DNA of 64,000 bases from Saccopteryx bilineata (GCF_036850765.1 NC_089493.1:17919632-17983631); one strand, 5' to 3'. Positions 1 through 12,100 are shown, counted from the first letter of the stretch. Notes: generated by a model not told the origin, from the sequence alone. Made by a program: numbers and translations.

Positions 1-1652
1 GCAGTCAGCACTTACATGTAGGCTGATTAGAAGCTAGAGCCTCAAGCAGTACCTGAGAAAGTGTTAAGTCAAAACCCTTCCAGGGAAAGAATGGAAGATG
101 AATGTTTTTGCCTGTTCCTTTCATGCTGAGCTATGGTGAGTGTTAACACACCTGTTACCAACTGTTTCTTAGATTACCATAGTTCTGCAGGACTTTAAAA
201 TGCAAGTCCCATTGGCTTCCAGAGTTACATATTCTGGAGTCCATTCCTGGGTGTCAGGCTTAAACATTGAGGCACTGGAGGTATAGTTCAAACCATTGGC
301 TCCTCAGGGAAAATATTGGAGTTGGGAGTTCCTTCTCAATTATATGTTACTCTACCAATGGTAAAGTTTACGATGAGAGTGTTTTTTCTTAGTATATTCT
401 AAACATTATAATGTGAGTATTTCCTCAATTGCCTGATGTGTAGCAGTCAGCTATGTTATGGATTTTTCTTGAAGGAAATTGTTGTGTATGTAATTGGGAC
501 CTCTACATCTCTGGAAGATAAAAATTCAGGAGCTTCTTTTTTAACCATGGGCAAAATTTTAAATCTCCTTTTTTAAGACATGTATGTTAAGAATGTTTTA
601 AAAATTTGTTTGCTTTGAAAAAAACTAAATCATGAAAGATCACATATATTTCTGTAGTTGGATGACTTATACAACAGATTTTATGAATTTATTGAGCTCT
701 AGATTTTTCCTTTGTAATTCTTGTCTCATTAAATGAACTAAATCTCTTCTATGAAAATGCATTTTGCTATATTTTGGATGGTGGTTTGAGTATTTTGGTT
801 AGCTAAGGATGAAACAGCCTTTTATAACTTGACTGGCTGGAAACAGTGGCCATTTTTGACCTTATGCATAAAAGGTAGGCTTTTCTTTTTAAAAATATTG
901 ATGCGAAAATAGAAAACATAAAAGTATGAGTTCAACGAAAGGTTTTTTTTTTCTTTTATATTTATTTGTTCTATATCCCAGATTTAATTTATAGACTGCA
1001 ACTAAGAAGTTTTTATTTGGGAATAATAAATTGAAAGATTTCATAAACTGCAATATATCTTTAATTTATAATTCCAAATGGCAATACTGGAATTCTCAAA
1101 AGTTTTCATTTGCAGCATGATTTCTAAGATCAATCATTCTGTTTCATTTTCTTCTCTGTTACAAAAGTTTAGCATCATATTTATGGGATTTTTTGGTAGC
1201 AGGGAGCTAACATTTTTCAAATAGCAATTTAGTTTATACCTATAAAAGAAAGATTCCATTTTTTTCTTTTTTATTGCACTTCATATCTTACATTTCTAGC
1301 ATATACATTTATATGTATGTATATAATTATCCATGTATATTATATGTTACAAATATTAAACATGTTATACTCTTAATTTTTTGTGTCTAGAATACTACAT
1401 AAAAACCAAATGTACATTTCAAGATTAATAAAATATAATGATACCTCAAAAATATTTTTCAAACTGATTTTTCATAAGGTAATGTGTGGTTCTAGAATAT
1501 TAGCATTCTGTTTCTGTGAGCACATGAGCATGAAAGAACATTTAGTGAATAGTAATAGGTTAATCAAAGGTTAATGAACTATGTAAATAAATGAATTGAG
1601 TTGTCTTAGCTTAAGAAGACCTCCCAAGAAAGTCACATCATTAAAACATGTT
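1..1652. other. AT-rich unique sequence, nothing recognised
   Basis: No repeat consensus, splice-bounded exon or convincing reading frame was recognised. The short open frames here have stop-to-stop lengths expected by chance in AT-rich DNA. It is probably intergenic or intronic. Confidence 0.5.
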
Positions 1653-1850
1653 TATTTTCAATATTTTTATTTATGGATTTTAGTTAGAGAGGAAAGAGAG
1701 AGAGCAAGTGAGAAAAAAATCAATTTTTTGTTGTTCCACTTATTTATGCATTCATTGGTTGGTTCTTGTATGTGCATTGACTGGGAATCAAACCTGCGAT
1801 TTTGGTTCATTGGGATAATGCTCTAACCAACTGAGCTACCTAACCAGGGC
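1653..1850 (-). repeat. Old VES-type tRNA-derived SINE
   Basis: On the plus strand this begins with an A/T-rich tail and a GA-rich stretch (GAGAGGAAAGAGAGAGAG). It continues with the VES body containing CCACTTATTTATGCATTCAT and ends in a reversed tRNA-like head, CCAACTGAGCTACCTAACCAGGGC, where the A-box and B-box relics lie. The orientation is therefore minus. It is diverged from the usual bat VES sequence, so it is an old insertion. Confidence 0.8.
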
Positions 1851-2479
1851 TTATATTGTAGTTACATTTGTGGTTGAATTTTGAAGGAAGGGAGAAATAT
1901 GAATTACTGGAGAAGTGATTTTGTCATGGAGAATGTAGAAATTCAAAAATAAGAGTGAAGGACATTAAGTTCTACTGTAGGTGACCAATACCTTTTGGGC
2001 CACATGGAAAAAGAAGTTTATGTTAGGCATAATGACAGAAGAATGGATGAGTCAAAAACTTCATTATGAAAAAAGATAGAATGAGGAAAAGTAACCAGGA
2101 TTAGTTGTAAATAAATTAGTACTTATATTTTATAAAACTTAGTGATGCTGCTTTCACATATAAATAGCAAAATAGAACTCTTATTGCCCACTTAGATAGC
2201 ATGGGGAACTTACTAGTGGAAAGATAAGAATGCCCTCTTATTGGAATAGTAAAAGGACATATTTTAATTTTTTTAAACAGGTTCAAGGCTATGAGAAAAG
2301 ACAAACAGTAATGAGAATAAAAGAGTTAGATTCTCAAGAGAAACACCTCATTGCAATTGAACCATAGTAACAGATGATCATTAGAATCAACTTTTTACTG
2401 AATTTATATCTTAATTAGTCAGTGACAACTTTACATAACCAGGCTTTGCAAAGCCCACTACTTTGTGACAGCCCACACT
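1851..2479. other. Unique sequence, nothing recognised
   Basis: AT-rich sequence between a VES SINE and an old L1. No repeat family or exon was recognised. Confidence 0.45.
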
Positions 2480-2826
2480 TATAAATGTCAACTGATTTTT
2501 TCCTTTGTTTTGCTTGCCTGAGGAGATGTATCTTGCATTAAGAGATGTCTGATATTCTAGCTTATGGGTTTTTTCTAGAATTTTTATAGTTTCATGACTT
2601 ACATTTGAATCTTTTATCTATTTTGAGTTATTCTTGTATATGGTTTAAATTGCAGGTTTAGCTTCATTTTTTTTACATATACTTGCCCAATTTTCCCAAT
2701 ACCATTTATTGAAAAGACTGTTTTTACTCCATTGTATACTCTTGCCTCCTTTGTTAAATCAGTTGATATAAAGTTGTGGGTTTATTTCTGGTTTCTCTGT
2801 TTTGTTCCATTGATTTATATGCCTAT

Positions 2827-2857
<31 letters not shown>

Positions 2858-3545
2858 GTATTTTTCTGAAGCTGGAAACGGGGAGAGACAGTCAGACAGA
2901 CTCCCGCATGCGCCCGACAGGGATCCACCCGGCACGCCCACCAGGGGCAATGCTCTGCCCACCAGGGGGCGATGCTCTGCCCCTCCGGGGCGTCGCTCTG
3001 CCGCGACCAGAGCCACTCTAGCGCCTGGGGCAGAGGCCAAGGAGCCATCCCCAGCGCCCGGGCCATCTTTGCTCCAATGGAGCCTTGGCTGTGGGAGGGG
3101 AAGAGAGAGACAGAGAGGAAGGAGGGGGGTGGGGGTGGAGAAGCAAATGGGCGCTTCTCCTGTGTGCCCTGGCGGGGAATCGAACCCGGGTCCCCCGCAC
3201 GCCAGGCCGACGCTCTACCGCTGAGCCAACCGGCCAGGGCTATATGCCTATTCTTATGCCAATACCAAACTGCTTTTCTTACAATGGCATTGAAGTATAG
3301 CTTGATATCTATGATACCTCCCATATTGTTCTTCATTCCCAAGATTGTTGAGGTTATTCAGATATTTATTTTTTGGTTCTATATAAATTTTTGGAGTATT
3401 TGTCCTAGATCTGTGAAGTGTGCCTATTGAGTATGATATTGGCTATAGGTTTGTCAAAAAGGACCTGTATTATGTTGTGGTATGGTCTTTCCTTTCCCAC
3501 TTTGCTGAGAGTTTTTATTATAAATGGGTGCTGGATTTTCTCTAA
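2480..3545 (-). mobile_element. Old LINE-1 ORF2 fragment, minus strand, split by a SINE
   Basis: The plus strand reads like the complement of the mammalian L1 ORF2 part downstream of the reverse transcriptase. It includes TTTTGTTCCATTGATTTATATG followed, after the SINE, by TTATGCCAATACCAAACTGC, which are contiguous in L1. Many substitutions and stops are present, so it is a dead copy. The two halves are 2480-2830 and 3241-3545. The SINE between them duplicated 15 bp of L1 sequence. Homology stops near 3545, where the copy is truncated or deleted. Confidence 0.85.
2831..3240 (-). mobile_element. Young SINE-A (about 400-bp tRNA-derived SINE), minus strand
   Basis: The plus strand starts with a long poly-T, the complement of the poly-A tail. 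It runs through the SINE body (CTCCAATGGAGCC, CAGCGCCCGGGCC) and ends in the complement of a tRNA-like head, GCCGACGCTCTACCGCTGAGCC. The target duplication TATATGCCTATTCTT is perfect at 2816-2830 and 3241-3255. Low divergence from the copies at 3720 and 48413, the pure tail and the perfect duplication all point to recent insertion. It lies inside an old L1. Reading frames across it are chance frames of a non-coding SINE. Confidence 0.92.
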
Positions 3546-3719
3546 GGTTTGACAAACCATGTCACCTTAATAAATTAAAACTATTTTTTTAAAATATCAA
3601 CTTATTAGCAACAGCTGACTCCGGGAACCACACTACCACTTCTGAAAGATCCCAAATTCTTCAACTCCAATAACCCTATAGAAGATTAGTTCTTTGTTTC
3701 ATTAAGAAAAAGTACTATA

Positions 3720-4126
3720 GCCCTGGCCGGTGGCTCAGCGGTAGAGCATCGGCCTAGCGTGCGGAGGACCCGGGTTCGATTCCCGGCCAGGGCACACAGG
3801 AGAAGCGCCCATTTGCTTCTCCACCCCTCCGCCGCGCTTTCCTCTCTGTCTCTCTCTTCCCCTCCCGCAGCCGAGGCTCCATTGGAGCAAAGATGGCCCG
3901 GGCGCTGGGGATGGCTCTGTGGCCTCTGCCCCAGGCGCTAGAGTGGCTCTGGTCGCAACATGGCGACGCCCAGGATGGGCAGAGCATCGCCCCCTGGTGG
4001 GCAGAGCGTCGCCCCTGGTGGGCGTGCCGGGTGGATCCCGGTCGGGCGCATGCGGGAGTCTGTCTGACTGTCTCTCCCTGTTTCCAGCTTCAGAAAAATG
4101 AAAAAAAAAAAAAAAAAAAAAAAAAA
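3720..4126 (+). mobile_element. Young SINE-A, plus strand
   Basis: The tRNA-like head contains GGTGGCTCAGCGGTAGAGCA (A box) and GGGTTCGATTCCCGGCCAG (B box). A body of about 300 bp and a poly-A tail interrupted by one G follow. The target duplication AAGAAAAAGTACTATA is perfect at 3704-3719 and 4127-4142. A base is missing in the head compared with the copy at 48413 (CCGGTGGCTC against CCGGTTGGCTC). It forms an inverted pair with the SINE at 2831-3240. Confidence 0.93.
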
Positions 4127-4522
4127 AAGAAAAAGTACTATATAGAAGCCCAGCTCTTTTTAGATATCAACTATAGTTCAGTCTTCTTTTTAGATATTAA
4201 AAAGTAATCTTGTCCTTTAAGTGTAGGTAATTTTTTCCTAGCATTTTTATGTATTAATTAATACATAATTGAAATATATATATTATAAAAGCTGAAATGG
4301 GAAAATTAATTCATTCAAGAAACTGTTACTTGGGGCAAAGAAGAATAAATGATAATCCTTGTTCTCAAAAAGCCCTCAATCAAGCTAATAATTATAATTC
4401 AGTTTGCTAAATGTAATAATAAGGATGCATTTGTCATTATGGGAGTGTACAGGAAGGCTATTTAACTAAAACTTAAGTTGTGGGTTCAGAAAAGGCTTAC
4501 TTCTGAACGCAGTCTTAAAAAG

Positions 4523-4523
4523 A

Positions 4524-4553
<30 letters not shown>
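4523..4553. repeat. (AAT)n microsatellite
   Basis: About nine uninterrupted AAT units in an A-rich context. Confidence 0.9.
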
Positions 4554-4554
<1 letters not shown>

Positions 4555-6261
4555 GGCAGGTGGGGAGACAGCAATTAAAGATGAATAATTAAAATGGTAG
4601 CTCAGAAAATTAAACTGATTTAAAGTGAATTAAACAAGATGAATTTACTATTGCTATCAAGTAAATGAGAATCAGAGAACTGTAATTAGATTAGAGGTTA
4701 TAGGTTAATAGCAGAGATTAATTGATAAATCTTAAAAATAGAAATTAACACATAATTCTCTTTACTGAGTATTTCTTAAATTGCTTCACTGATCCCTTAA
4801 TTTTGGGGAGAAAGTATTCCTTTCAAGTCTTTCAACAAATCTCATTAGGAAGTTTATTGGAAAAGAAGTATTTTTCAGGATTATAAAATGTGAGGATGAT
4901 AGCCAGCTAATGAGATCTAACTTCTTTAAGCATAAGGCTAACTACACAAAGCATTAGACAAATTGACAAACATATAAATTATAAAAGTCCTGTTACATGT
5001 CACTGGCTTTAGTTTGTCACAAGATAGTAACAATGTTTCAGTGCCTACTTGGTCTGTGACATACCGACGCCCTCTTTGGGTTTCCGTTGGGCCCATGGAT
5101 CCTGAATTTGAGGTGGCTAGTTTGGCCCCAAACAGAGGTCTTCTAGTCAGTTATTTAACAGCTGGCATTTTTACAGATTTAAAAGCAGAACTTCCAGAGG
5201 TCATAATAAAGTAAAATTTGCTTAGAACCAAAGACAACAGTTCAGACTGTAACAAGACAGGAAAACACAGATGTCTAACAGAAAGAGATTTGTTTTAGCT
5301 CTCATTCAGCAAATATAAAAAAAGATGTTTCTATGTCATACTTTCATGGGGGAACACAATCCTGTTTTCTAGGGTCTATGACAGTGTTAATAAGTTTTCA
5401 TCTTTTGTCCCATTTTGTCTATGTAAGTAAAAGAAATTGTGAGAGCATAAATTTTTGTGAAAAAATTTTATTAATAAAACTGCATGTGCTTTTCGTTACT
5501 AAAGCTATATACAGGTGAGGGAGTGAGGGTAACTATATTGTTAATTACATAACTGAATGTGGAGAGGAAAGAACAAAATAGCAACTACATAACTTATTTA
5601 AGGATAGGTTTCAATAATAACTTTATTTGTTCCAAGTTTAGCATTATAAAATCATGCTTTAAGATATTCAGGGCCTATTACTCCTTTATTATATATAGCT
5701 AGGTATATAAATGTTTTAAAAACATAATTAAATATATGCATAGATACATGAATGTATGCATTTATACACATGTACATATATTTTAAGTTTATGATTTATA
5801 ACGGAAGGTATAGGAATGTCATACTGATTTTAGCATAGGTTTTGGCCACAGAGTTGGCAGGAACATGGCATTTCTTTTCCTAATTGCACGAGAAATGGTA
5901 TTCAGTACTAAGCAGATTTCCCTTAAACAACCAGAAAACCCAAACTTTGTTAGGTTGCATAGTTTCACCAGCCTATGCTTATGTAAAACATGAGAGAGAG
6001 ATCAATAATATAATTGCATTATTAAATGAAAATACAAAACACTTTATTTTGTTTATGATAGAGAGTTCTCTATCACTCCTGCAGGGCTCAGCTGACAAGA
6101 TAATCAGCTCATGTCACAGCTCTTTGCACATTGCATCATGGCATTATCCAGCTTTCAATAGAAGTAGTTCGCCAAGCCAAAAAGCCCTTTAACCTACTGT
6201 GTTTTATTCATTTTCTATCCCCAACCACTTACTCTGGCAGTGTTTGAAGCAGAATATGGTC

Positions 6262-6295
6262 TCAATACATATTGAGATGTATCAATATGTATTGA
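6262..6295. repeat. Perfect 14-bp inverted repeat
   Basis: TCAATACATATTGA (6262-6275) and its exact reverse complement TCAATATGTATTGA (6282-6295) are separated by GATGTA. It is followed at once by a short GGAC/GGAT tandem run. Confidence 0.8.
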
Positions 6296-6318
6296 TGGAT
6301 GGACGGACGGACGGATGA
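6296..6318. repeat. Short (GGAC/GGAT)n tandem run
   Basis: Five tetranucleotide units, GGAT then GGAC repeated, adjoin the inverted repeat at 6262-6295. Confidence 0.75.
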
Positions 6319-6738
6319 AGAAATAAGAAAGTAAACATGTTTTACTAGGAAGGCCACCTATACTTCCATCTCATCAGCCTTGGTGGGAAGTGGTTGGGCA
6401 GGGGATTTAAAGAAAGGAACACTTTTATATGACAGAAGGGCAGAGTCAATCACAACAACCGTTGAGTTTCTGGAAGATCAGTTCCATATAAATCATCTGA
6501 TTATCAATCTGCATTTCCTCTAAATTACTTAGTACCACCCACTCTGCTAGTTTAGAACAGCTTTCTTATATATGAGATTGGCATATGCAAATTAAAATAT
6601 CAATGACTAAAGAGGCATATGGCTTAATCTTTGCTTTAAATGAAATCTTATCGGGCTTAAAAATCTTTCACTGGAGAAAGAAGCGTCTTGACAGACTGAA
6701 CTTTGTGTCTGTGTGTGTGTTTTTCCTTCTCCTAACAG

Positions 6739-6896
6739 CAGTTATTGGTTTATCATTAGTTTAATCAGAGACAGACTAAAATGTGTTTGTTTTGAACCCT
6801 CATCGCAGCTGACTTGCTAAGACTAAAAGAGCATACTGGAAACAATATGCAGTGACATTTTGAGACAGATGCCTAATTCTGTCCACCTGTTACCAG
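6739..6896 (+). other. Possible non-coding exon (strong splice-site pair)
   Basis: A pyrimidine-rich tract ending CCTTCTCCTAACAG (AG at 6737-6738) precedes the segment, and a consensus donor CCAG/GTAAGTGC (GT at 6897-6898) follows it. The 158-bp interval has an ordinary internal-exon size. All three plus-strand frames contain a stop, so it would be a UTR or lncRNA exon rather than coding. It overlaps no recognised repeat. It could equally be a chance pairing of splice-like motifs. Confidence 0.25.
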
Positions 6897-6898
6897 GT

Positions 6899-7574
6899 AA
6901 GTGCATCCAGGTGGCCTCTCGAGACATTTGAAAAGCTCTCCCAGGTACAGAGAAGATAAAAGGAGCTTTTAAATTATACATATGTTAGAAATCCATTCCT
7001 TTCCTCTCCGGAAAAGTCTATCTTTTGACCTTTTTCTAATGCTTCTCTCACAACAGCGTCTCCTCTTTTCTAACTCCCTTTTATCCAAGTCTTACAGTCT
7101 TATTTCAGGAGGTGAATAAATAGAAATCTTCTTTGTTTTTGCTTATATTCTTTTTCTTATGGCTACTCTCCTTCAAATATGTTTATTAACATCATCACTA
7201 CTCTTATTTCTGCTGTTAAAATTACTATTATGAATGAATCAGGCATATCTTATAGGCTTTATTTTTCTTTAATGAATGAGTCACAGATAAAAATGGAGTA
7301 AATATACTTTTTTTTTCAAATTATTATGATGCCTTTTACCTGGATATATTGTTTGACTTTGATCTTCTGACATATTATTCTAAGTATTAGGTTGTTCACA
7401 TTTCTCAATTAGGTGTGAAATATATAGGTGGGGAGAATCATAATTATTGCTATACCACAGTTAGTTGTTACGAATAGCATTTATTTAACCGTAATATCAA
7501 TATATCTTTTGCTATATAGGAAGAACATTGTTCTGTGCCTCACCAAATATACATGGTTGACTTAATCATAAAGT
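6899..7574. other. Unique sequence, nothing recognised
   Basis: AT-rich DNA between the possible exon and an old L1. No element was recognised. Confidence 0.4.
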
Positions 7575-8788
7575 CTAATTTACTTTTAAAAAATTTTTAA
7601 TTGAATATATTGAGATGACATTGGTTAATAAAATTATATAGGTTTCAGGTGTTTAATTTTATAATACATCATCTGTATATTATATTGTGTGTTCATGACC
7701 ACAGGTCAAGTCTCCTTTCATCACATTCATCCCCCCCTAGTTCCTATTTTATCTCCCCTTCCCATTCCCCTCCAATAATCACCGTGCCACTTTTGTGTCT
7801 GTGAGGTACGTTTTTACTTAATCTCTTTACCGTTTTCTTTCAGAGGGTTTTTAATCATAAATGGGTGCTGGATGTTATCAAATGCTTTTTCTGCATCTAT
7901 TGATATAATCATGTGGTTTTTATTCTTTGTTTATGTAGTATATTACATTTATTGATTTGCAAATATTGTATCAACTTTGCATCCCTGGAATAAAGACCAC
8001 TTGGTCATGTTGTATGATCCTTTAAATATGATATATTGTTGGATTTGTTATGCTAATATTTTGCTGAAGTATTTAGCATCTCTGTTCCTCAGGGATATGG
8101 CCTACAAGTTTCTTTCTTTGTAGTGTCTTTATCTGATTTTAGAATTAGGATAATTCTGGCCTTGAAAAGGGGGGTTTGGGAGTTGTTTCTCTTTTAAATT
8201 TTTTTTGGAATTGTTTGAGAAGCCTAGGTGTTAGTTCCTCATGAATGATCAGTAACATTAACCTGGAAAGCCATCTGTTCCAAGAATTTGTTGGGAGATT
8301 TTTGATTATTGCTTCAATTTCACTACTTATAATCTGTCTATGCAGATTCTCTGATTCTTCTTGAGTTAATTTTGGACAATTGTATATTTCTAAAAATTTA
8401 TTCATTTTGTAGAGATTGTCCAATTTGTGGGACATATAATCCCTTGTATTTCTTTGGATTTAATTGTTACTTCTCTTTTATTTCTGAGTTTTTAATTGGG
8501 TGCTCTCTTTTTTTCTTTGTGAGTCTGGTTAAAGGTTTTTCAAACTTGTTTATCTTTTCAATGAACCAGCTCTTGGTTTTATTAATATTTCTTACTGCCT
8601 TTTTTTAAGACTCTATTTTTGTTTATTTCTGTTCAGATCTTTATGATTTTATTCCTGCCACTCACTTTGGACTTTATTTGCTGTTCGTTTTCAAATTTCT
8701 TTAAATGTAAAGTTAGATTGTTTATGACATAGGCCTATAACACTATGACTTCTCCTCTTATAATTGCTTTTGTTGTCTCATTTTCATT
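7575..8788 (-). mobile_element. Old LINE-1, minus strand, internally deleted
   Basis: The plus strand begins with the complement of a bat or laurasiatherian L1 3' end (GAGATGACATTGGTTAATAA, CTAATTTTATA-like text and a CCCC-rich tract). At about 7830-7850 it jumps to the complement of the ORF2 reverse-transcriptase coding region (TTTTTCTGCATCTATTGATA). The minus-strand frame at 8145-8435 still reads as L1 ORF2 upstream of the RT (LYKMNKFLEIYN, then IKNLP) but is broken on both sides. The C-terminal part of ORF2 is missing, so this is a deleted, inactive copy. Confidence 0.85.
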
Positions 8789-8911
8789 TAGATTGTTGTG
8801 CTCTCATTTTCATTTGTTCCTGTTTGTGCCCTCACTTGGGACTGAACAGGCAACACAATCTTTGTGAATTGGGAAGATGCTCCAACCAACTGAGCTATGT
8901 GGCCAGGATAT
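8789..8911 (-). repeat. Old VES-type SINE fragment
   Basis: The complement of a tRNA-like head is visible: GCTCCAACCAACTGAGCTATGTGGCCAGGA. Upstream is a decayed VES body (TGTTCCTGTTTGTGCCCTCA). It is inserted at the edge of the old L1 and is more diverged than the VES at 1653. Confidence 0.7.
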
Positions 8912-11834
8912 TCAGTCCATTATATTTTCCCATTACTTGTTGTTTTGTGGTGTTTTTTTAACTTGTGGGAAAGTATTTGATATATTTAACACATAGAACT
9001 AAATACTATATGATTTAAAATTTTTTAAATGTTGGCATTAGAAAACAATACAGTACAAATATACATTGTATTTGCTGGAAATTTATTTTGGAAAATCTCG
9101 TTGAATAATTATGTTTCTAAATTTATCTTATTTTTTAAATATAGTTAAAAAGAGATGACTTTTGAGTTAGTGTTCCTTAGTTTTTTAATGTTTTCCACTG
9201 TCAGTATATCAACAAGTGATAGAAAATATTGATCCAAAGTGTTTAGAATCTCATCTAACCATAAGCCATCTCTAATCAAAGTGGGGGCTGGTGCATTTTG
9301 CGTACCAGACCAGTGATTACCTTAAAATTAATAGAATTTCTTCCTTTTACCTTAGGTCAGGTTTATCCCTAAGCTCATAGAGGTGAAAGGCTAATGTTAA
9401 CTCAATTACTTTGTCATAGGGTCTTCTGATTTATAGTCTATTAAGATTTGAATACCTCCAGTTAGTAACAAATCTGACATTAAACTATGAGAGCTCTTCA
9501 TTTTCTCTTCTTTGCTGAAAGTATTTCTATTCATCCTCCAAAGAGATCAAGACCTTAAAATATGAGACTGGATTTTCTTTATGAGTTGAGTTTTTCCTTT
9601 GTTGACCAGTGATAAAATGCATGGTAGAAGAATTCTTCATAAACTAAGAAAGCAGGCTTAATTTGTTCAGTTTGTAAAGGATATGTATATAATGAGCAAG
9701 CTCTTGGACAAATAAATCCTTATGTCAATATTTCAGGCAAATTCACTACCTGACATTTTTAAAGAACAGTTTCATCAAATTATGTCTTGCAACTGAGGCT
9801 TTTAACTCATTACAAAATAAGCTATATGACTTAATGTATAATAGCTATATGTCCAATCAATAAAAAGATTAGTCCCACTCTAATTCTAGAAGCCATTTTA
9901 TTACTCCCATAATCATAACTATTAAATGTCATAGTTGAAAGGTGAGTTCTGATACTTAGTATCCATCTAATAAGAGTTATTGAGAGCATTACATAAGCTT
10001 TTGGATTTAAGGAAATGGTTGGTTCATAATTAATGTATAATAAATAGTATGTGTAATAATATTGATAATTATGCTTAAGCAAAGAGGTACTTCTAAAATT
10101 AAATACATATATACAGTACTTCTTATAACTAATATATCATGACTTTTATTGTTTAATTGCATTTCTACAAATAAAATGCCAAGAATACAGAAAATAATTG
10201 CATGGTTAAGAATCCTAAGATTTTTCTTTTCTTTTTTTCCTTTTTAAAACACAGTATCAAAATTTGATCATAAACTTAACTCTAAAAAGCCTAAAGAATG
10301 CATTCCCCATGGACACAAGACACGTTGTAATTTTCTTTCTTTTCTGCTCCTGGATTTTAAACCAAATAGCCAATATAAATTCCATTGGCATACTAGTAGC
10401 CCATGAATTACCCCCATCTAGTAAGGATACCACACACTGATTCTATGAAGTATGGTTAGTATAACAGCGTTGTACCTTCAGGAGGTTAGCATCTGTGTAG
10501 TTCTATTTCCAAACCCCAGTACAAAGCCAGTATTTCCTTTTCCTTTTGATTAAAAGGAGCATGTTAAAATCTTTTCATGTCATGTAAAGTTTATCCATAA
10601 GAAATGCTACCTGTCTCATGCTATGTACTATATATCTCATACTATTGTATTTATGGCTAGTGTCACCATATTAGTAATGGTCTTCAAACTTTAACAAGAA
10701 TCTGTACCATCTGTGGAGCATTTAAAATTGAGATATAATAGTATGCAACATTGTTTAACCAGTGTTGGCCCACTAAATTCAATTAAAAAAAGAGAAAGAG
10801 AGAGAGATAGCTAGGCCCTAAAATGAATATAATACTGTTTGTTAACTGCAACTGAAAAATATTAAAATTTTACTAAATAAATATAATATATTCATCTTTT
10901 TCCTCTAAATAAATAAGAACATTATTTGCAATAACAACCCAAAGTGCAAATACTTAGAAATAATCCAAATTTTTTAAAAAGTATGAATTTTAATAAATTT
11001 ACATTATATTACTGGATTCCATAATTGAGGAGTTGAATAAGTAGAATGATCAACCATGTTCCTAGATTGGTAGATTAATAACAAAAATACATAATTTTCA
11101 TCCAAATTGATGAATAAATTTAACAATATCTATGTTTTATTTCTATGTAATAAATAATGGCCATAAAATTCACAGGACAAAAGTAATATTGATAAATACG
11201 CTCCTCTAGATATTAAATTATAAAATTTTATGGATGAGAAAATCACTTGAAACAACTAATAATTATTAGTAAATTTATGAATACTATAAAACTGACACCT
11301 TAGACCCATAAAAAAGATATAGATTATTGGAAAGATCCCATTTGCAGATACATCAATAATTATTTTAAAATAATATTAAAACATTTCTTTGCATCACAGT
11401 CTGCAATAAAACCCTAATGATATGAAGATTTAGATGAAAAAAAATCAAACCATAAAAGATCTAGAATAAAATGTCAGTAACATTTATTTATTTCAAGTTT
11501 GAGATGATCTTCTTGTGCCTGACATTTATACTGCCCCACAAAAAATAATAATAGCTTACAGGTACTGAGCAGTTACTCTGTGCAAAATACCTTTTAGTTA
11601 TTTTTTTCTTGCAACACTTAATAATGTTCAAACTTAGAAATTTAAAATACTCATATATTTTCCATCTGTCATATTTCCTAATGTGTAATTTACCTCTTTG
11701 CCTTGTGAAGAGTGCTTGTTTCTTTTTTTTAATCATATAAAATTTATAACAATATATTATGGTCAGACATCTTTCAATGTTTGTGTCAGGTACAAAAAAA
11801 ATGATCTCAAACTTGAAGTAAATAAATGGTGATT
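8912..11834. other. AT-rich unique sequence
   Basis: No repeat family or exon was recognised in about 2.9 kb. The last part, near 11770-11834, may belong to the older L1 tail that resumes at 19840. Confidence 0.4.
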
Positions 11835-11852
11835 AAAAGAGGGACAGAGGGG
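11835..11852. repeat. Target-site duplication, 5' copy, of the young L1
   Basis: AAAAGAGGGACAGAGGGG is preceded by TT, giving the canonical L1 endonuclease context TT/AAAA. An identical 18-bp copy lies at 19822-19839, directly after the poly-A tail. Confidence 0.95.
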
Positions 11853-11854
11853 AG

Positions 11855-11872
11855 TGACGTCACGGAAATGGC
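11855..11872 (+). promoter_or_regulatory. CRE palindrome plus YY1-like motif at the L1 5' end
   Basis: TGACGTCA (11855-11862) is a perfect CREB/ATF site that begins at the third base of the element. AAATGGC (11866-11872) matches a YY1 core. In human L1, a YY1 site at the 5' end positions transcription start, so a similar role is inferred here. Confidence 0.6.
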
Positions 11873-12100
11873 GCCGTGAGCAGCGCGTCCAACAGATCTC
11901 CCCAAAATCTCAACAAATTTATCAACTAGAAACAGAAAAATTTATCCTCAGAGCATTCCGGAGTTCCACACACACACTGAAAGCAAAAGGACTGTTGCTG
12001 AGGAGAGAGTACACCGGTGGTGAGTCAACCCACACTTGCAGCTGCCTGCCCACACTCGGGGACGGCAGCCTGGGCACTGGCAGCCGCCCCAGCATACCCT

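Larger units (their letters stand above)
4143..6738. other. Mostly unique AT-rich sequence
   Basis: Apart from a short AAT microsatellite, a GGAC/GGAT run and a small inverted repeat, I recognise no repeat family. An open frame at 5014-5217 ends in TAA beside an AATAAAG, but it has no recognisable protein motif and no splice context, so I do not call it a gene. Confidence 0.4.

Noticed and set aside
2815..3430. Overlapping open frames of 60-175 codons on both strands
   Set aside because: They lie in SINE-A copies, which are GC-rich, non-coding Pol III-derived repeats. The same frames recur in every SINE-A copy (3754-4207, 25703-26122, 48383-48920).
3546..3580. Short L1-3'-end-like text (GTCACCTTAATAAATTAAA)
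   Set aside because: Only about 30 bp match, too short to call a separate element.
3720..3795. tRNA gene (A box and B box present)
   Set aside because: It is the head of SINE-A. The sequence continues into a SINE body and poly-A with target duplications, and it does not fold as a complete cloverleaf gene on its own.
5014..5217. 66-codon open frame ending next to AATAAAG
   Set aside because: No recognisable domain, no start context or splice signals, and a length expected by chance. Worth a translated search only.
5884..6192. 102-codon open frame
   Set aside because: No motif and no codon or splice support; it begins at a non-ATG-like context in AT-rich DNA.
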